A stretch of 64,000 nucleotides of DNA. Source: Engraulis encrasicolus (Eukaryota; Chordata; Actinopteri; Clupeiformes; Engraulidae). Numbering within the stretch: the first letter of the stretch is position 1; every line of letters starts with the position of its first letter. Positions 43,451 to 55,680 of this stretch are shown piece after piece. The position numbers were made by a program, and so were the translations under genes. The notes beneath the pieces are model-generated. The model was not told where the DNA came from, did not search any database, and was given only the letters and a program-made list of their open reading frames with translations. The stretch spans positions 20,350,281 to 20,414,280 of the forward strand of contig NC_085865.1 in assembly GCF_034702125.1 (NCBI RefSeq), in the 5' to 3' direction.

Positions 43451-45256
43451 TCACTGAGTGGAGTTCAGTGGAGGTTACCCCTGTTGTGAAGTGACACTCT
43501 CAGAAAAGAGAGTCTTCACCAGTTTCTTACAAGTCCTACCTACTCTTGTAGTAGTGGTGGGTACTACTTCTGTAGTAGTGGTACATAATCACCCTTTCCC
43601 AATGTCAAGTGTATGAGCCTTGGTAGTGTGTCAGCCTTGTGATTGGATACTCTTTGGTGAATTCTGCGGAGTATCCAATCACTGGGCGTGACTACAAAGG
43701 CTGACACACTTCGAAGGGCGCACAGTAGACATTGGGGAAACAGCAGTCGTTCGACATATATAGATGGCCAACGAAGAACAAACCCTGAGGTCGATGTGTG
43801 CAACAGATGGGAAAAACATATTCCCCTTTCCCCCAATCATCAGTGTTGGCCTTGGAGTTTCCATCCTCAACCACTCCCAACTTTGATTCCTCAACCAGGA
43901 CCATAAAGGATGTGGGTGGCGGAGTTAAACTCACTCGCACCTTATGGAAGGCGTCCAAAGCAAAGTTGTGCCAACCAGGATTAGTGTTCCCTGTGACTCC
44001 GTGGATAAGAACATGAGCTAATTATAATCGAATTGATTGGTGCCAATGTGCACAATGATGTCACCATGGCAAAGTCCATTTGTATGCCACGTTGTCCCAA
44101 AACATGACATAATTTGGTAATAAAGTAATGAAGGAGTCAAACATAGATCCCTGAAGGCTTGATTCAACTAGAGGCGGGTTCAGGCCAACTGAGAACCGTG
44201 CCAGTACCCCTTCCCGCATCTAATCTTGAACTGGACGTCATGCTCATGCCACAAGTCTGAGCCTTTGAGGACCAGAACGTACTTTGTAGGTTCGCAATGC
44301 AAACTAAAAAATATGTCGCTTTTCTCAGCGAACCGTGATGGTGATGTCAACAGGTTCATCTGGAACATGACGTATGGTCATGTGCAAAAGGGATGCTAGA
44401 ACATGGTTTTCTTTCATGGCATGAAAAGTGTAGTATGGCATGGCCACCCCTGTGAGTTTCTTTCTTCCTCTACTGTCAGTACTGGCGGCATGGTAAAGTG
44501 CAATGCCCCTACCGCCAGGGCTGGAGTGTGGAATGTTATATTATAGGTAGGCCTAGTAGGATGACCATGGTGCAATGGGAGAAATTTCAGTTAAAAGTAT
44601 GGAGTGTGCACATTCAAAAAAAAAAAGAGGGGGGGGGGGGTCCTAAATTATGCCCCACACCAACACCAACATCATTTTTACACCCTTGCATACATGAAAA
44701 ACAGAGGTTGCGGAGTAGTAAGATGGTTTAATTTAAAAACTGCAATGAGATTTTGAAGATGGTTTAATGTGAAAATTGCCATGAGATTTTGATTCCTGTA
44801 ACAATGACTTTCAGTCATGCTGTCACAGGAAAGACCAAGCATGTTCAAATTTGCTAGTTGTTAAATTAACGAGTTGTTATAGCTTTATTATCATTTTGGT
44901 TACTGTTCCAGCCTGCAGGATTAATTTAAAGTGAAGAGTCACAGAAGGAGCTGCCCTTATATGGCAGTCAAGTGTAAACGGCAAAGGCACCAGACTTCTA
45001 GCCCAAAGACGTTCGACTCCAGACCCGCCAGGTTGGTGGGAGTAGTAATGAATCAGTACTTTTTGCCATCCTCCTTCCGTACTCTCAAAATGGTGGCATC
45101 CCACTGTACTGCTCGCTTAGAGTGGTCTTAGGGCTGCCCTTTTGAAGGGGTGAGGCATGAATGCAATTTTGTTCAGTGTCTGTGGAGTGCTGTGTCAAAA
45201 TGTCAATGGGACTTTTCCAGCTGGGCTTTCACACTTTCACTTCACTCTAACAGAAC
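43451..45256. other. Intergenic DNA with weak coding-like remnant
   Basis: A small hairpin around 43,625-43,710 has arms GTGTCAGCCTTG and GATTGGATACTC with their complements. The - strand from about 44,370 to 43,690 gives several protein-like pieces in shifting frames (for example GDIIVHIGTNQ), perhaps an old transposon ORF. I do not recognise the family. No intact gene. Confidence 0.3.
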
Positions 45257-45264
45257 ATTAATAT

Positions 45265-45630
45265 TAGGGCTGTAACGATACACTCATGTCACGATTCGAT
45301 ATGTATCATGATTTTTGACATACGGTTCGATACACCCCACGATTTTTCAAATGTATCTTTTTGATGATCGTTCATAGGTAGAAAAGGTTAAACGAGGTTA
45401 CTAACAATGTAAAAAAGTTTTTAAAAAACAATGATATTGATTGCAAAGATTGGAAGCACCGTTAAGGATTGGAAACACCGTCACATCTTATCATGTGGTT
45501 CTTTTTTGCATTGAAGGGTAAAAAAACTTTGAAAGGGCGTATCACGATACTGCCTTCTTGTATCACGATACAGTATCGTGACTCTGCATATTACGATTTC
45601 TCTATTCGATACAATATCGTTACAGCCCTA
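45265..45630. mobile_element. hAT MITE, 366 bp
   Basis: Ends TAGGGCTGTAACGATA / ATCGTTACAGCCCTA are flanked by ATTAATAT and ATTAATCT (8-bp target duplication, one mismatch). The interior repeats CGATA/TATCG motifs. Confidence 0.9.
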
Positions 45631-45978
45631 ATTAATCTCAAGATAGGGAGATATTATGGAAGTGAGTTACATCAGAGTCGTATGCTCTGAGTTACATGTG
45701 TCGACACTGCCACACTGTGGTGATGTTGTGTTACGCCAGGGTATAAAGGGCTGTAAAACTCAGCCATTTTCTATCTTACAACCATAAAACTGCATTGTGG
45801 GCATTCCAGTGATGTCTGATCTGATACAGTGCCGATACACTTGAATTAGCTATAAAATATTGTTGACCATTACTCTCTAGATAGCGTCACTGAGTAATCT
45901 CCGGTAGCAGGATGCCATCCAACAGCAACACTAGAAGACAACCCACACATGTGCCGTGTGCATTGCGTGCGCACACGC

Positions 45979-45983
<5 letters not shown>

Positions 45984-46064
<81 letters not shown>
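45984..46064. repeat. (AC)n microsatellite
   Basis: About 40 AC units. Confidence 0.95.
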
Positions 46065-46069
<5 letters not shown>

Positions 46070-46099
46070 TGCAGCAGTCACAGTTGAAAGTGCCTGTAC

Positions 46100-46620
46100 T
46101 ATGGTACGAATCTATAATAGGGAACTCAGAATTGTAAAAAAGCTGTACTGTTTCTATTTTTGTATCAAGGCCCTGCCTCTCCCTTCCATAAACACTCCCC
46201 GACACCTCACGTAATAGGTGTGCACACAGATAGGGACGAGGTGGGGCTAAAGCACCTGCCCCTTTGCCCTACTGGACAAATAGATGCCCTTTTTGAAAGT
46301 TCTTCTTTTGAAAGTTTTTGTCACCATGCACTGCGGTCCACATGTTGACATGATAATCTACAAATGTTTTACGATCAAATGCATGTGAAATGAATGCCCC
46401 GATACAATATATAGCCTCTACAGCCTAATAAGGCACCCGGAAGTTCCACATGCCCCCAACACAGCCCCTTCAGCACTTGCCCCTGAAAATGTCTGTGCAT
46501 GCCACTGGCCTCACGTAATTAGTCCAGAAGTCAGAGGGCCAACTCCTCTACTTCCCATCATGCACTATTACACAAGAGCCTGTAAAACTGAGGTGAGTTG
46601 ACAGAATGTTATCGATATCA
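46100..46620. repeat. Duplicated segment, copy 2, with insertion
   Basis: Matches 43,244-43,450 on both sides of an insertion of about 293 bp (46,216-46,508). The insertion is bounded by the 11-bp direct repeat CCTCACGTAAT (46,205-46,215 and 46,509-46,519). Confidence 0.8.
46216..46508. mobile_element. Unclassified insertion with 11-bp target duplication
   Basis: Absent from the 43 kb copy, so it is a true insertion. It starts AGGTGTGCACACAGATAGGG and ends CTGTGCATGCCACTGG. An 11-bp duplication suits a retroposon, but no poly(A) tail or tRNA boxes were recognised. Confidence 0.55.
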
Positions 46621-46835
46621 CACCAACCACTGGCTAAAGTTCACCAAGCAAAGTCAAGAAATCTGCTCTTATCGATATTGGGTTCTGTGAAACTATAAAA
46701 AAAATGTGATATTGTACAGACTGTGCGTTGACTGCCAGCTATGTCTGACAAGGTTGACCAAACACATTATCAATCTACCACAGTAACCACTCTGACACTG
46801 AACTGCAGTGCTCTGACTGAGCAGGCCAAGCTGAG

Positions 46836-46945
<110 letters not shown>

Positions 46946-47559
46946 ATCAATTTAAGCAGGCCTAAGTATTACCAAATGGTTGCTGCTTTTTCTGTGAAAA
47001 GCATGATCAAGTGAAATGTATCCAGTGAACCAAGTAGCCTACTCAGAAGACACATTGAGAAACAATATACAAGATATATATATAGTAGTCTATATGTGAC
47101 AATTACACTGTGGGGCATGTAGCCTTTCCTATAATGTGTGATGGAATGCATTTTCAAAGTAAGTACATAATTAGAGGTGATCTTCATAAGACGTTTGAGT
47201 GTATTTTGTGGCAAATACAAATTACAACTGGTAACAGATTAGAAAAAAATGACGTCAATTTCTTTGACAATTTAATTCCGGCTATAATTACACACATGCA
47301 CTGTACAAAGGGACGAAGCACATTTCATTGCACATTATTCTTTCACCGAAGATGTGTTACTCAGTAGGCGTGTTATACATAGCCTAACCAAATTAAAATC
47401 CTTTGTGCGTGACTATCATACTTTAATATTAGAAATAGGCTACTATTTTTTTCTGCGTTGGGTAAAAAAACATAAATTTGATAACCGACCACCAAATCAT
47501 CAGTTGGAAATTGGCCAGAAAGAACTGCCACGACCCTGCGGTGGTCTTTGCGTGACACG

Positions 47560-48199
47560 ATCCTGCGCCTTTGATTGGTTCTAAAATATTTAGAAGGGGA
47601 CGCACACGCTCACTCGACTGGGAGAGAGGGGTAGGGGTGCGCGGTGACGGTCCCCAGCAGGTGACAATATAGTAAAACGTGCCGAGGACACACCGCTCAC
47701 CCGCATTGATTTTCTCAGCCACCTCAGAACTGACGCATGCACGCACACGCGCACGCACGACACGCACCCTGAAGATAACGTCCTGTGTAATCTTTGGTCA
47801 ATCAGCAAACTGTTCCCCTGTTGCAGTTGACGCGGCGCGCCTTCAGTCGCACGACAGTTTCACTCACAACACACAACGAAGACGAAGGATTTCTTCTCGC
47901 CGGCGTTCGAATTGCTTACAGCTTTGATCTCGGATTTCCCTCAAGTAAGGTGAACTGGGGGTGGTAAGACGGGGTTTCCTTTCCTCCCATTAGTATTCAT
48001 ACGGAGTAAAGAGCGAAAGGACAATGGTACATATTTTGGCGAATGGACAACCATGAAGGAATCAGGTGCCTTGGAACCATAGTCATCACCAGCCTGATGA
48101 TGCCACGATGAGTGAAGGTCAAAAACGTCTGCCAACGGATATTCAGCTGTTTTTTGACAGGATTTGATTTCATTGAGCGTTACGGGGACTGAGCACATC
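47560..48199 (+). promoter_or_regulatory. Probable gnal promoter and 5' UTR
   Basis: CpG density rises here (GCGGTGACGG, GACGCGGCGCGCC, CGCCGGCG) compared with the surroundings. An inverted CCAAT box (GATTGG at about 47,573) lies just before TAAAATATTTA, a TATA-like motif. Promoter and 5' UTR limits are inferred. Confidence 0.4.
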
Positions 48200-48641
48200 A
48201 TGGGGCTGTGTTATAGCTTGCGTCCAAGTCTCTGGGGAGATCCCGGTGGTTTCATGTCAGATTCCGACCAGCCAACCGATTCGTCCTTACCACCCTCCGG
48301 GTCCCCGAATCACGAGGACAGAGGAGAGGACATCAACGACATGGTGGCACCCCGCGAGTGTCTGTTTTGCCGTGGGAATTCCCGCAAGAATGCCAATAAC
48401 CGGGCCATACGGCGCGGAGATACGGCCGAAGCAGTACCACTCCAGAACGGCAACGGAGGAGGAGGGGATGACCATGGCGGTCGGCTTCTTGTGCAGAAGC
48501 ACAGTCCGCATAAACGCAAAAACTTGTCACCGTTGGATAAAGCGACCTTAAAAGAGGCGAAGAAAGTCAGTAAAATCATAGACCAAGAACTGAAGCAGCA
48601 GAAACGGGAATACCGACAAACATACCGCCTCCTCTTACTTG
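48200..48641 (+). CDS. gnal: G-protein alpha subunit Golf, long-isoform first coding exon
   Basis: Golf alpha couples olfactory and striatal receptors to adenylyl cyclase at the inner plasma membrane. The exon begins MGLCYSLRP, the same start as the extra-long form of human GNAL. It ends with the alpha-N helix (KKVSKIIDQELKQQKREYRQ) and TYRLLLLG at a phase-1 donor GTATGT (48,642). The GTP-binding P-loop GAGESGKST would start in the next exon. Gly2 and Cys4 are candidate lipidation sites. The middle (residues 15-110) is acidic and polar with a Gly-rich stretch, and differs from the mammalian insert, as expected for this variable region. The exon gives 147 codons plus one base. No later gnal exon was found in the window. 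Confidence 0.88.
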
Positions 48642-49795
48642 GTATGTCATTCCATTCCAACACAGTGCTTTATGCTCCACATTGCTGTATATACCGACTG
48701 AATGTTCTCACACGTGTATTGGTGACGCACACATGCATACACTACGTTATATCCCACCTGACATGATGACAGGGTCCTTTTCTTCTGAAGTGTAAACCTG
48801 TGATGACCTAAGCGATGCCCGAATCAGCTGTCTCTCCACTGATCTCTCCTGTAGTCTAAGAACTAGCCTCGGGATATAGACTGTCATTGAACAGGGAAAT
48901 GTCAGAGCTACTTTTCAGCAATACAATAGAACGTGTTGTGATGTGACACTACTGTGTTTTGTTTGGTGACAGGCCTTCAAATAGCAAGCCTGCCAAGACC
49001 TGAATGACAATTAATTAATCATTACCAAAAATGAATACCCATATACACACAGGTCCATATGAAACATTGATTTAAAAAAAATCATTATAGGGGGCATCAG
49101 CCTGGGTATGAAGATGGGGCTGGATGACGTGATGAAATGAAAGCAGACCGTACTCCACTCTACTCATCCATTTAGTTATGGCCCTGCTCTCTCTCGCCTC
49201 AAGAGAGTCTGAGTGCTTCAAGGATGTGGGAATTAGTCACCGGACATGGGCAGAGACAGCAGGAAGTCTACGTAGTAGGCCCCCAGCCCTTTTAGTACAG
49301 TAGGTGTACTAAACTGTCTTACCCACCCTATCAACATATGCCCTCCCTTTGCTTTTACAAGCTACTGCTTGTTATTGTCTGAAGTTTATGGCCAGAGGGC
49401 CATCAGTACAAAGATGTGATAAAAAACTTGAGTTGCAATGCTATCAACTAATTACGTAATGGTCTGTCTTATATAACCTTAACTAACAGGGCTACATTTC
49501 AACACATTGAAAACCACATGGGCCTCTCTGCTCACTAAGATAGTCTTTCAGACGTTATCAGACGATGCACCTGTGTACTCCATCCAGAGGATGACAGGTG
49601 GTGACTGGGTTTGTGTGGTGCATGTCACTTTAAGGGTATTGTGGTCATAATTCATATAAAACAGTTGTTTCAGTTTTTGGCAAAAAGGGAATATTTAGCC
49701 ATATGCTGGATCTCAGCCATCAAAGTGTGGCCTGTAATGTAACAGTAGGCCTAATGTTGTAGTGCTCCTCCACTGGACAGCTTCACTATTCTTTT
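48642..49795 (+). other. gnal intron 1, first part, nothing recognised
   Basis: No further exon or bounded repeat supported. The intron appears to extend to the window end. Confidence 0.5.
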
Positions 49796-49893
49796 GCTGG
49801 TCCTTCCCCGTCTCTCTCTCTCCCCACACGCTTCCTGTCACCATATTCACTATACTATCATAAATAAAGTCAAAAAGACCAAAAAAATATCTT
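49796..49893 (+). mobile_element. SINE 3' tail
   Basis: CTCTCTCTCTCCCCACACGC, TTCCTGTCACC and CTATCATAAATAAAGTC match the 38.4 kb SINE tail. The tRNA head is absent. Confidence 0.65.
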
Positions 49894-49904
49894 TAAAAAA
49901 AAGA

Positions 49905-50015
49905 CTACTGGGAAAAAAAGACTACTGCAATACTACTATGACACTACACAGAGTCTTTATTAGTGCATTACGATTTCGTCATTGCCATACTGGTAACAAC
50001 ACAGTTATAAGAGGG
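49905..50015. mobile_element. TTAA-family MITE fragment
   Basis: ACTACTATGACACTACACAG and GTCATTGCCATACTGGTAAC match the family. It shows the uninterrupted GCCATACTGG target relevant to copy A. Confidence 0.6.
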
Positions 50016-50160
50016 GTATTCCACATAGGACACTCCTCTGTTGGCCATGACGCAAAAAAACCCTTCCAGAAGACTCAGAAAACATTGGGCTTTTCGTCAC
50101 ATACACCAAATAAACTAGGCGCTACACTGCAGTGTGTGGGAACTTCATCAAGCCTTTCAC

Positions 50161-50526
50161 TTAAAGGGACACTGTGCAGGAAATGGTCAAAAAGGTACTG
50201 CAACTATGCTGCTCATTGAAACTGGGCTGCCTATTGCCAAATTTGATCTTTACATAAAAGTTTACTAAGTAATAAACAAATATTTTCTAGCATGGTCCAA
50301 GTAGAGTCATTTTTGCAGCTAAAAATGGCTATTTTTGGAAATTCAAAATGGCGGACCATGGCGAAGATCCCGCTTTTCATGTATGAAAAGTGCAATTTTT
50401 CCAGTCATAATGAATGCTTAGAATTTGATGGTGGTGGTAAGTATTCATGAAAAAGGTAACATTAGTGAATGGGCAGCATGAATTCTGGAAATAAACAACT
50501 AAAAATCTCACACAGTGTCCCTTTAA
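50161..50526. mobile_element. T2/Kolobok-type MITE, 358 bp plus TTAA sites
   Basis: AGGGACACTGTG ... CACAGTGTCCCT is flanked by TTAA at 50,161-50,164 and 50,523-50,526. The interior has CAAAATGGCGGACCATGG. Unlike the 33.9 kb element it is not a full palindrome. Confidence 0.85.
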
Positions 50527-50691
50527 AAATGTATTTTTGTTCAGTGGGCCTCAGCCAGGCCTGAAAGTGGGTGAGATGTGCACAACAACACTCTGCTGTT
50601 GACCGGATATGACTACTGTAGGTCATCCAGTATTTATCCATCAGATGAACTTCCACCTTCTGTGTGTCTGTGTAACTGAGGTCTTCCTGTG

Positions 50692-50775
50692 CAGTCCACC
50701 ACTCGGGGCTCGAACCCGTGACCTCCCAGTCAACACGCTAATTCAGTACGATACCACTGAGGTAAAGGTCCAGAG
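50692..50775 (-). mobile_element. tRNA-derived SINE head, - strand
   Basis: On the - strand, ACCTCAGTGGTATCGTAC resembles an A box region and CACGGGTTCGAGCCCCGAG a B box with T-arm. The body beyond it is not of the common SINE type seen elsewhere. A decayed tRNA-like sequence is the alternative. Confidence 0.45.
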
Positions 50776-50906
50776 CGATAGCTCGGGTCTACCAATACTG
50801 TATGAGGCTTCGGGAGGGAGGTTTACTAACATTCGCCTGCTGAACTCTGCTGTTTGGCATTCGTTACATCTGCCACGTAGCAGCTATGGCCTAACAGTTA
50901 GGGCAG

Positions 50907-51118
50907 TGATTCTCAAACTGTGGGCTGGGGCCCACTGGTTGGCCCTGAAGGTATTCCAAGTGAGTCTTGAAATCATTTTCTGAAAATCAAAATGATATAT
51001 TTGTGTGTTGCTGTTGATTTATTTGACTTTTATCGTTTATTTTGTCAGAGTTGGGCCCCAAAACATTTGTGGAAAAAAAATCAAGTGAGCCACATGTTGG
51101 AAAAGGTTGGGAACCCCC
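50907..51118. mobile_element. hAT MITE, about 212 bp
   Basis: Left end CAGTGATTCTCAAACTGTGG and right end AAAGGTTGGGAACCCCCCT match Charlie-like hAT termini. The target duplication is not clear. Confidence 0.6.
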
Positions 51119-51258
51119 CTAAATTTGGGAGTTGTTTGTGGGAGGTTGCAGATTGGAATTCAGTGCCATTCGGAGGATTGTGGACTACGCTCTCCTACAT
51201 CCTCAGCCATGGCTGAAGTGCCCCTCAGGAAGTCACCTGACCCCACATTGCTCCAGGG

Positions 51259-51492
51259 CAGGTGTCACCAACGTTGTGCCCGCGGGCGCCAGGTAGCCCT
51301 CCAGGAGCTTCTGAGGTGCCCACAAGGATGTTAATAAACAGTGACGACTACCAGATTTTAGTCACAGTTAATGCTTTTCTTGATTTAAATATGAGATTAT
51401 TTATTCTTTACAACATATAAACAAATTTAGCCCTCAGTAGCCCTCGGGTAGCCCTTGGTAGCCCTTGGGCCCAGAAAGGTTGGGGACCCCTG
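51259..51492. mobile_element. hAT MITE, 234 bp
   Basis: CAGGTGTCACCAACGTTG ... AGGTTGGGGACCCCTG is flanked by the exact 8-bp duplication CTCCAGGG (51,251-51,258 and 51,493-51,500). TAGCCCT(C/T)GG repeats near the right end. Confidence 0.92.
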
Positions 51493-52088
51493 CTCCAGGG
51501 ACTGTAACCAATACCCTGTACCAAATATCGGTTTGTTCCTTTGGATATAAAAAAGTGTCTGCAAAGTGCAGTGTAATGTCATGAAGCTTCTTCAGTGCCA
51601 TAGGGCAGTGTTTCCTGACCTTTTTTGTCTTGTGTGCCCCCTTAGCCTTTTTTGTCATACCATGAGTACCTCCACTATCTCTTCCTCTGTACTAATGTGA
51701 CCATGCTCCAGACATTTACATTTTCTCTATGTACCCTCTGCAGTGTGCTCATTTACCCCCGGTGGTGCACACATCTTGCCTGGCTACCACCAAACCTAAT
51801 CACAAGTATTAATCTGGTCCGTTATGAGTCATAGACCCCATACTGTCTTTTAGATTGGAACGATTGTGTAGAACTAAAGGCAGTATGGGAGTTCCCAGGC
51901 TAATACACATCCCTGGTTGGGAAGCAATAGCATTGGTTAGGCTACAATTCATGAAGCCTTGTGAAATGTGAGGAGAGTCTTCAACTACCAACAACAAAAC
52001 CCTGAGATTGACAGTTGATGGCTCCTAGCAGGTTTCAGTTTGTCAGTTCCATCATGGCTCTGCTAAAGCTTCGAAAGCTTAAATGTCC

Positions 52089-52269
52089 TTAACCTGTTAA
52101 GACACAGCGTTATATATTGGTTGTCACCGGAATGGAAATGACCAAGTTGTAGTGCATTACTAAAGGCCCTGTGTTATGTTACAGTAGTGTAGTAGTATGG
52201 TAGTTAACTTTTCAATGACTACAGTATTACAGTGTTCCACTGGTGGAACGACGTGCATTATGGGGTTAA
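52089..52269. mobile_element. TTAA-family MITE copy C (reverse orientation)
   Basis: TTAA at 52,089-52,092 and 52,266-52,269. The body is the reverse complement of copy B, with GTAGTGCATTACTAAAGGCC and GTTAAGACACAGCG. Confidence 0.75.
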
Positions 52270-53727
52270 AAAGCAGTTTGTGTTACAGCACAGCAGAAGA
52301 TATGAAAACACAATACAGACATCAGTACCACTCAAAACATCCCACAACAGACACATACTGTAGACACAACATAAAGGTGATATTTTTTCTCACCTGGACC
52401 TACCCATACTGCTTGCCAACCTGAAATGCAAAACAATTCCTCATTCATGCCAGTCTGACCAACCCTCTTAGCTATTGTTGTTAGTTTGCCTCTTAAATAG
52501 GGTACCAAATGATAATCATGTTTATTTGTATGTATTTGCCACTGGACTCACTGGTCTGATGATGCAGTGGTTATAGCGTAGATTTGTCCAGTGTTATACA
52601 TGAAGCATTTAATACTGCAGTAATTACGATATCCAACCTAATACCAAGGCTTTGAATGTTTTTTTTCTCAGTTTCAATGTTGGTGTAGTGAATGAACTTT
52701 GTAGGGCAGAATTGATGTCTGACGAGTCCCTTCTGTGTGAACATCTTGTCTGTGATATCTTAACTAGATCAAATTCCATCGCACGCACATTAGTGTGGTG
52801 AGCCGAACTAGGCTAACATTTCTCACCTGGCCACCATAAAACTAGAACAAACACAGCCAGTGTGAAAGTTAACGCGGACCCAACTGTTGTTTGTGTTTGT
52901 TGAAGCAGTGTGTGTGCCAGTACGTTTAGCTTTATATACAGGGGAACAGATATGAATCTCCGAGTCAGCCATTGCCAATCTGTCCCTATCATTCTATGAG
53001 TGTATTGAAAGAAGCCCACACAAGTGGCTCAAGGCGATATGTGTTTGCAGGACATTTCGGTTTACAGGATAGTTTATTATATGGTTATGCTGGACCTGCC
53101 CAATCATAGTGTCAGACTTTGTTCTGAAACAGAGTTTGTTCTTGTAGCAATAAACTTATAATAGGGGCTGTCGCTTAACACATTATTCTAACTTCATTAT
53201 GGCACTGAACGACTCTCTTGCTTAAGTAAATAGCAGGACAAATATATCTTTGCCCCCTTTCCCCTTTCCCTGTGCATACACACAGAAAGTGCCTGCCTGC
53301 ACAAGTCCTTGTTGTGAATAGGGACGCACAGATGGCGTGCAGTGTTGTGCTATACACCTGTCTCCTCCATAACAACCAAACAGCGCAGTATATAGCACAA
53401 CACGGAAGCTGACACTCAGCCTGTATATGGGTCAATGGAATTGCACCGTGCCACCGAAACTGTTAACCGGGGTTGTCCGCTGTCAGGTTTTAAAGTCTTG
53501 TTTGCATTCAGCCAGCTCGCTTTTCTGTTCATACGGAATGAGCTGAAAATGGTTCCATGTAACCTTGAATTGCAAAGGGGAAGTGTTTTTGTAGTAGTGA
53601 ACAACTACTATACAGAAGTCTTGTTATCACTGAATTACTTGTTGGTTGATGCTTGTTGAACAGTTTAACAAAGTAAGACTGGACATCCTTCAAACTGTTG
53701 TAATTGTCTGTCTGTCTGCCTCTGTCT
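52270..53727 (+). other. gnal intron 1, no feature recognised
   Basis: Unique-looking sequence without a supported exon or bounded repeat. Confidence 0.4.
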
Positions 53728-53757
53728 CTCTCTCTCACACACACACACTCTCTCAAG

Positions 53758-53808
<51 letters not shown>

Positions 53809-53816
53809 ACACACAT
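53728..53816. repeat. (CT)n/(AC)n compound microsatellite
   Basis: Alternating short CT and AC blocks, the longest AC run being about 40 bp. Confidence 0.9.
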
Positions 53817-54157
53817 AGTTAGAATGCCATGAAGAGGTTTTATTTACAAAAATCAACATGGTATGCAGGTGTCTTTGTCCTTATCTCATATGTAGATGTT
53901 AGCTACATATTAGGCCTTGTACCAGTAACCAGCAGTCAAACTCAGTTGTGTCTCTGGACTAGTGTGGATTGGTAGTAGCACTCGATGAACTCGCGTTGGA
54001 ATGTTTCTAAGCTGGTGACCTCTTGCATAACGTGCATCTGTATTCGTGGATGCTGTATTTCAACATTCCTGCATCGCTCTTATCATAAGCAGCGGAGGAC
54101 ACATCTACTGTGCTGCATGCAGTCTGTTCTGATGAATGAGGTCTGAGTCAGTGTCTA

Positions 54158-54338
54158 TCCTTTTTTTTGGTCTTTTATGACTTTTTTTTACGATAGGACA
54201 GTGAAGGAGTGACAGGAAACGAATGGGGCGTGGGGGGGGGGGTATATGGGGAAGGATCGGCATAGGATCCGGGTCGGAATCGCGAGTCGTCAGCATAGCA
54301 GTCCAGTGCCCTACCTTGAGAGCCACGGTAGGGCAGAG
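54158..54338 (-). mobile_element. tRNA-derived SINE, - strand
   Basis: Reverse complement of the 38.4 kb SINE: TTTTTTGGTCTTTTATGA tail, ACGATAGGACAGTGAAGGAG body, and CCTACCTTGAGAGCCACGG head near 54,330. A G-homopolymer interrupts the body. Confidence 0.7.
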
Positions 54339-54369
54339 ACAGTGACTATTCTACCCAGGAAAGCTGATG

Positions 54370-54560
54370 GGCGGTGGGGGTTATGACAAAGGGATCAGTT
54401 GCCCCGGTCCCAGGAAGATGAGGGCCCCAGACTTGGGTCCTCATTACATTGTGTGTGATTTTTCAGATGGCTTTGTCCTGAGCCAAGCAAAAACTGTCAG
54501 AGGTCCTGACTCCATCTCCCATGATGCCAAGTGTGTGGCGGACAGTGATGGGGAAATCTG
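54370..54560. mobile_element. hAT-type fragment
   Basis: GGGCCCCAGACTTGGGTCC, CATTACATTGTGTGTGA and GATGGCTTTGTCCTGAGCC match fragments at 21.45 and 28.85 kb. Confidence 0.5.
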
Positions 54561-55027
54561 GCGCTGACTTAAAACTCAAAGGGTAGCGTACTGTATGATC
54601 CCCAAGGGGGAGCAGTGGAGCCTTTTTTCTGGGGACTTTTAGTATCTTTATTTAGAGGAGATCTAGGTAGGATTAAACTCACTGTCCTGAGTCACCCGGT
54701 GCTTACTTGAGTCATTAGTAGGTGAACGATGACTCTCACGACCACTTTCACTTTCCGCTGTCAGAAAACCCCTAATGCAACTTTTCACAGCGCGGTCCGA
54801 ACGAGTGACGTGAAAAAAACGCTTCTCATACGAAAAATCTCTTTACATACCATAGTCATGCGCGTATCAACAGTTGGCATTCTGCGATGAAAAACATTCT
54901 TACAGCGCGTTTATTTAAACAGCATTTCTTCATGACTGTGTAGATTTTGAGACAGGCATGCCACGGGCACCGCGCAAACGACGTCATCCTACATTGTGCC
55001 CCTTTAATGAGCCCATTCTACTACATG

Positions 55028-55467
55028 CTTCGTGGTGCCGCTACGATATAGCCTCATTTTTCGTAGTTGGGCAACGCGCACTGTCGTCGAAAGTGGATGA
55101 GAGAGAGGATGAGAGAGAGCGAGTGAGAGAGAGAGACCCATCTGATCAGCGTGCATTCCGGGAGGGGAGCGCTGTCGTTGTGTCAGCTTCATGCCATGTC
55201 TCCCTTCCTCCAACATTATCCCTAACCTTAACCCTAAACCTAACCCTAACCCTAACCTTAACCCTAACCCTAAACTTAACCGTAAATCACTTGTTTGAAA
55301 TGTTTGATTACCGTCGTTTCCAGTTAGCCTTCAGTCGCGCTTGATTGTTGACATCCGTCCGCATTATTCTTCCCCCCAGAACCAAACTACCCCAATTGTC
55401 AGTTCCCCCTTTCGTCGCCCAACCACGAGAAACGAGGCTATTCGTAAAGGCACCACGAGGCATAAAG
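55028..55467. mobile_element. Inverted-repeat element, about 440 bp (family member 2)
   Basis: Arms of about 47 bp (left TTCGTGGTGCCGCTACGATA with TTTCGTAGTTGGGC; right in reverse at 55,416-55,467) match the arms of the 26.1 kb element. The interior differs and holds telomere-like repeats. Confidence 0.7.
55220..55284. repeat. Interstitial telomere-like repeat (CCCTAA)n
   Basis: About 65 bp of CCCTAA, CCTTAA and CCTAAA hexamer variants. The vertebrate telomere motif is TTAGGG on the opposite strand. It is degenerate and internal to the inverted-repeat element. Confidence 0.85.
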
Positions 55468-55526
55468 TTGATTTTTTTCTGGTTTTCTCGTAAAGACTTC
55501 ACAAATGGCCCGAGTTACTGTTGCTT

Positions 55527-55680
55527 TAATAGGACAGTGAAGATGATACAGGAATTGAGTGGAAGAGAGAGATGGGGCATGGTTGGGAAATAACCCGGCC
55601 CTGAACTTGGTTACGCATGGGCATGGTCGCCCAGTCATGGTCAGGTGTATTTGCGCGATGCACCCCAGCGCTGGAGGCTG
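55527..55680 (-). mobile_element. tRNA-derived SINE, - strand, degenerate
   Basis: AATAGGACAGTGAAGATGAT, AGTGGAAGAGAGAGATGGGG and AAATAACCCGGCC correspond to the reverse complement of the common SINE body. The tRNA head near 55,610-55,680 is decayed. Confidence 0.55.

Noticed and set aside
43690..44370. Coding remnant on the - strand (GDIIVHIGTNQ, KYVLVLKGSDLWHEHD)
   Set aside because: Pieces look protein-like but shift frame and contain stops. I could not assign a family, so it is not listed as a gene.
47429..47808. - strand ORFs upstream of gnal
   Set aside because: They overlap the CpG-rich presumed promoter, with no recognisable domain.
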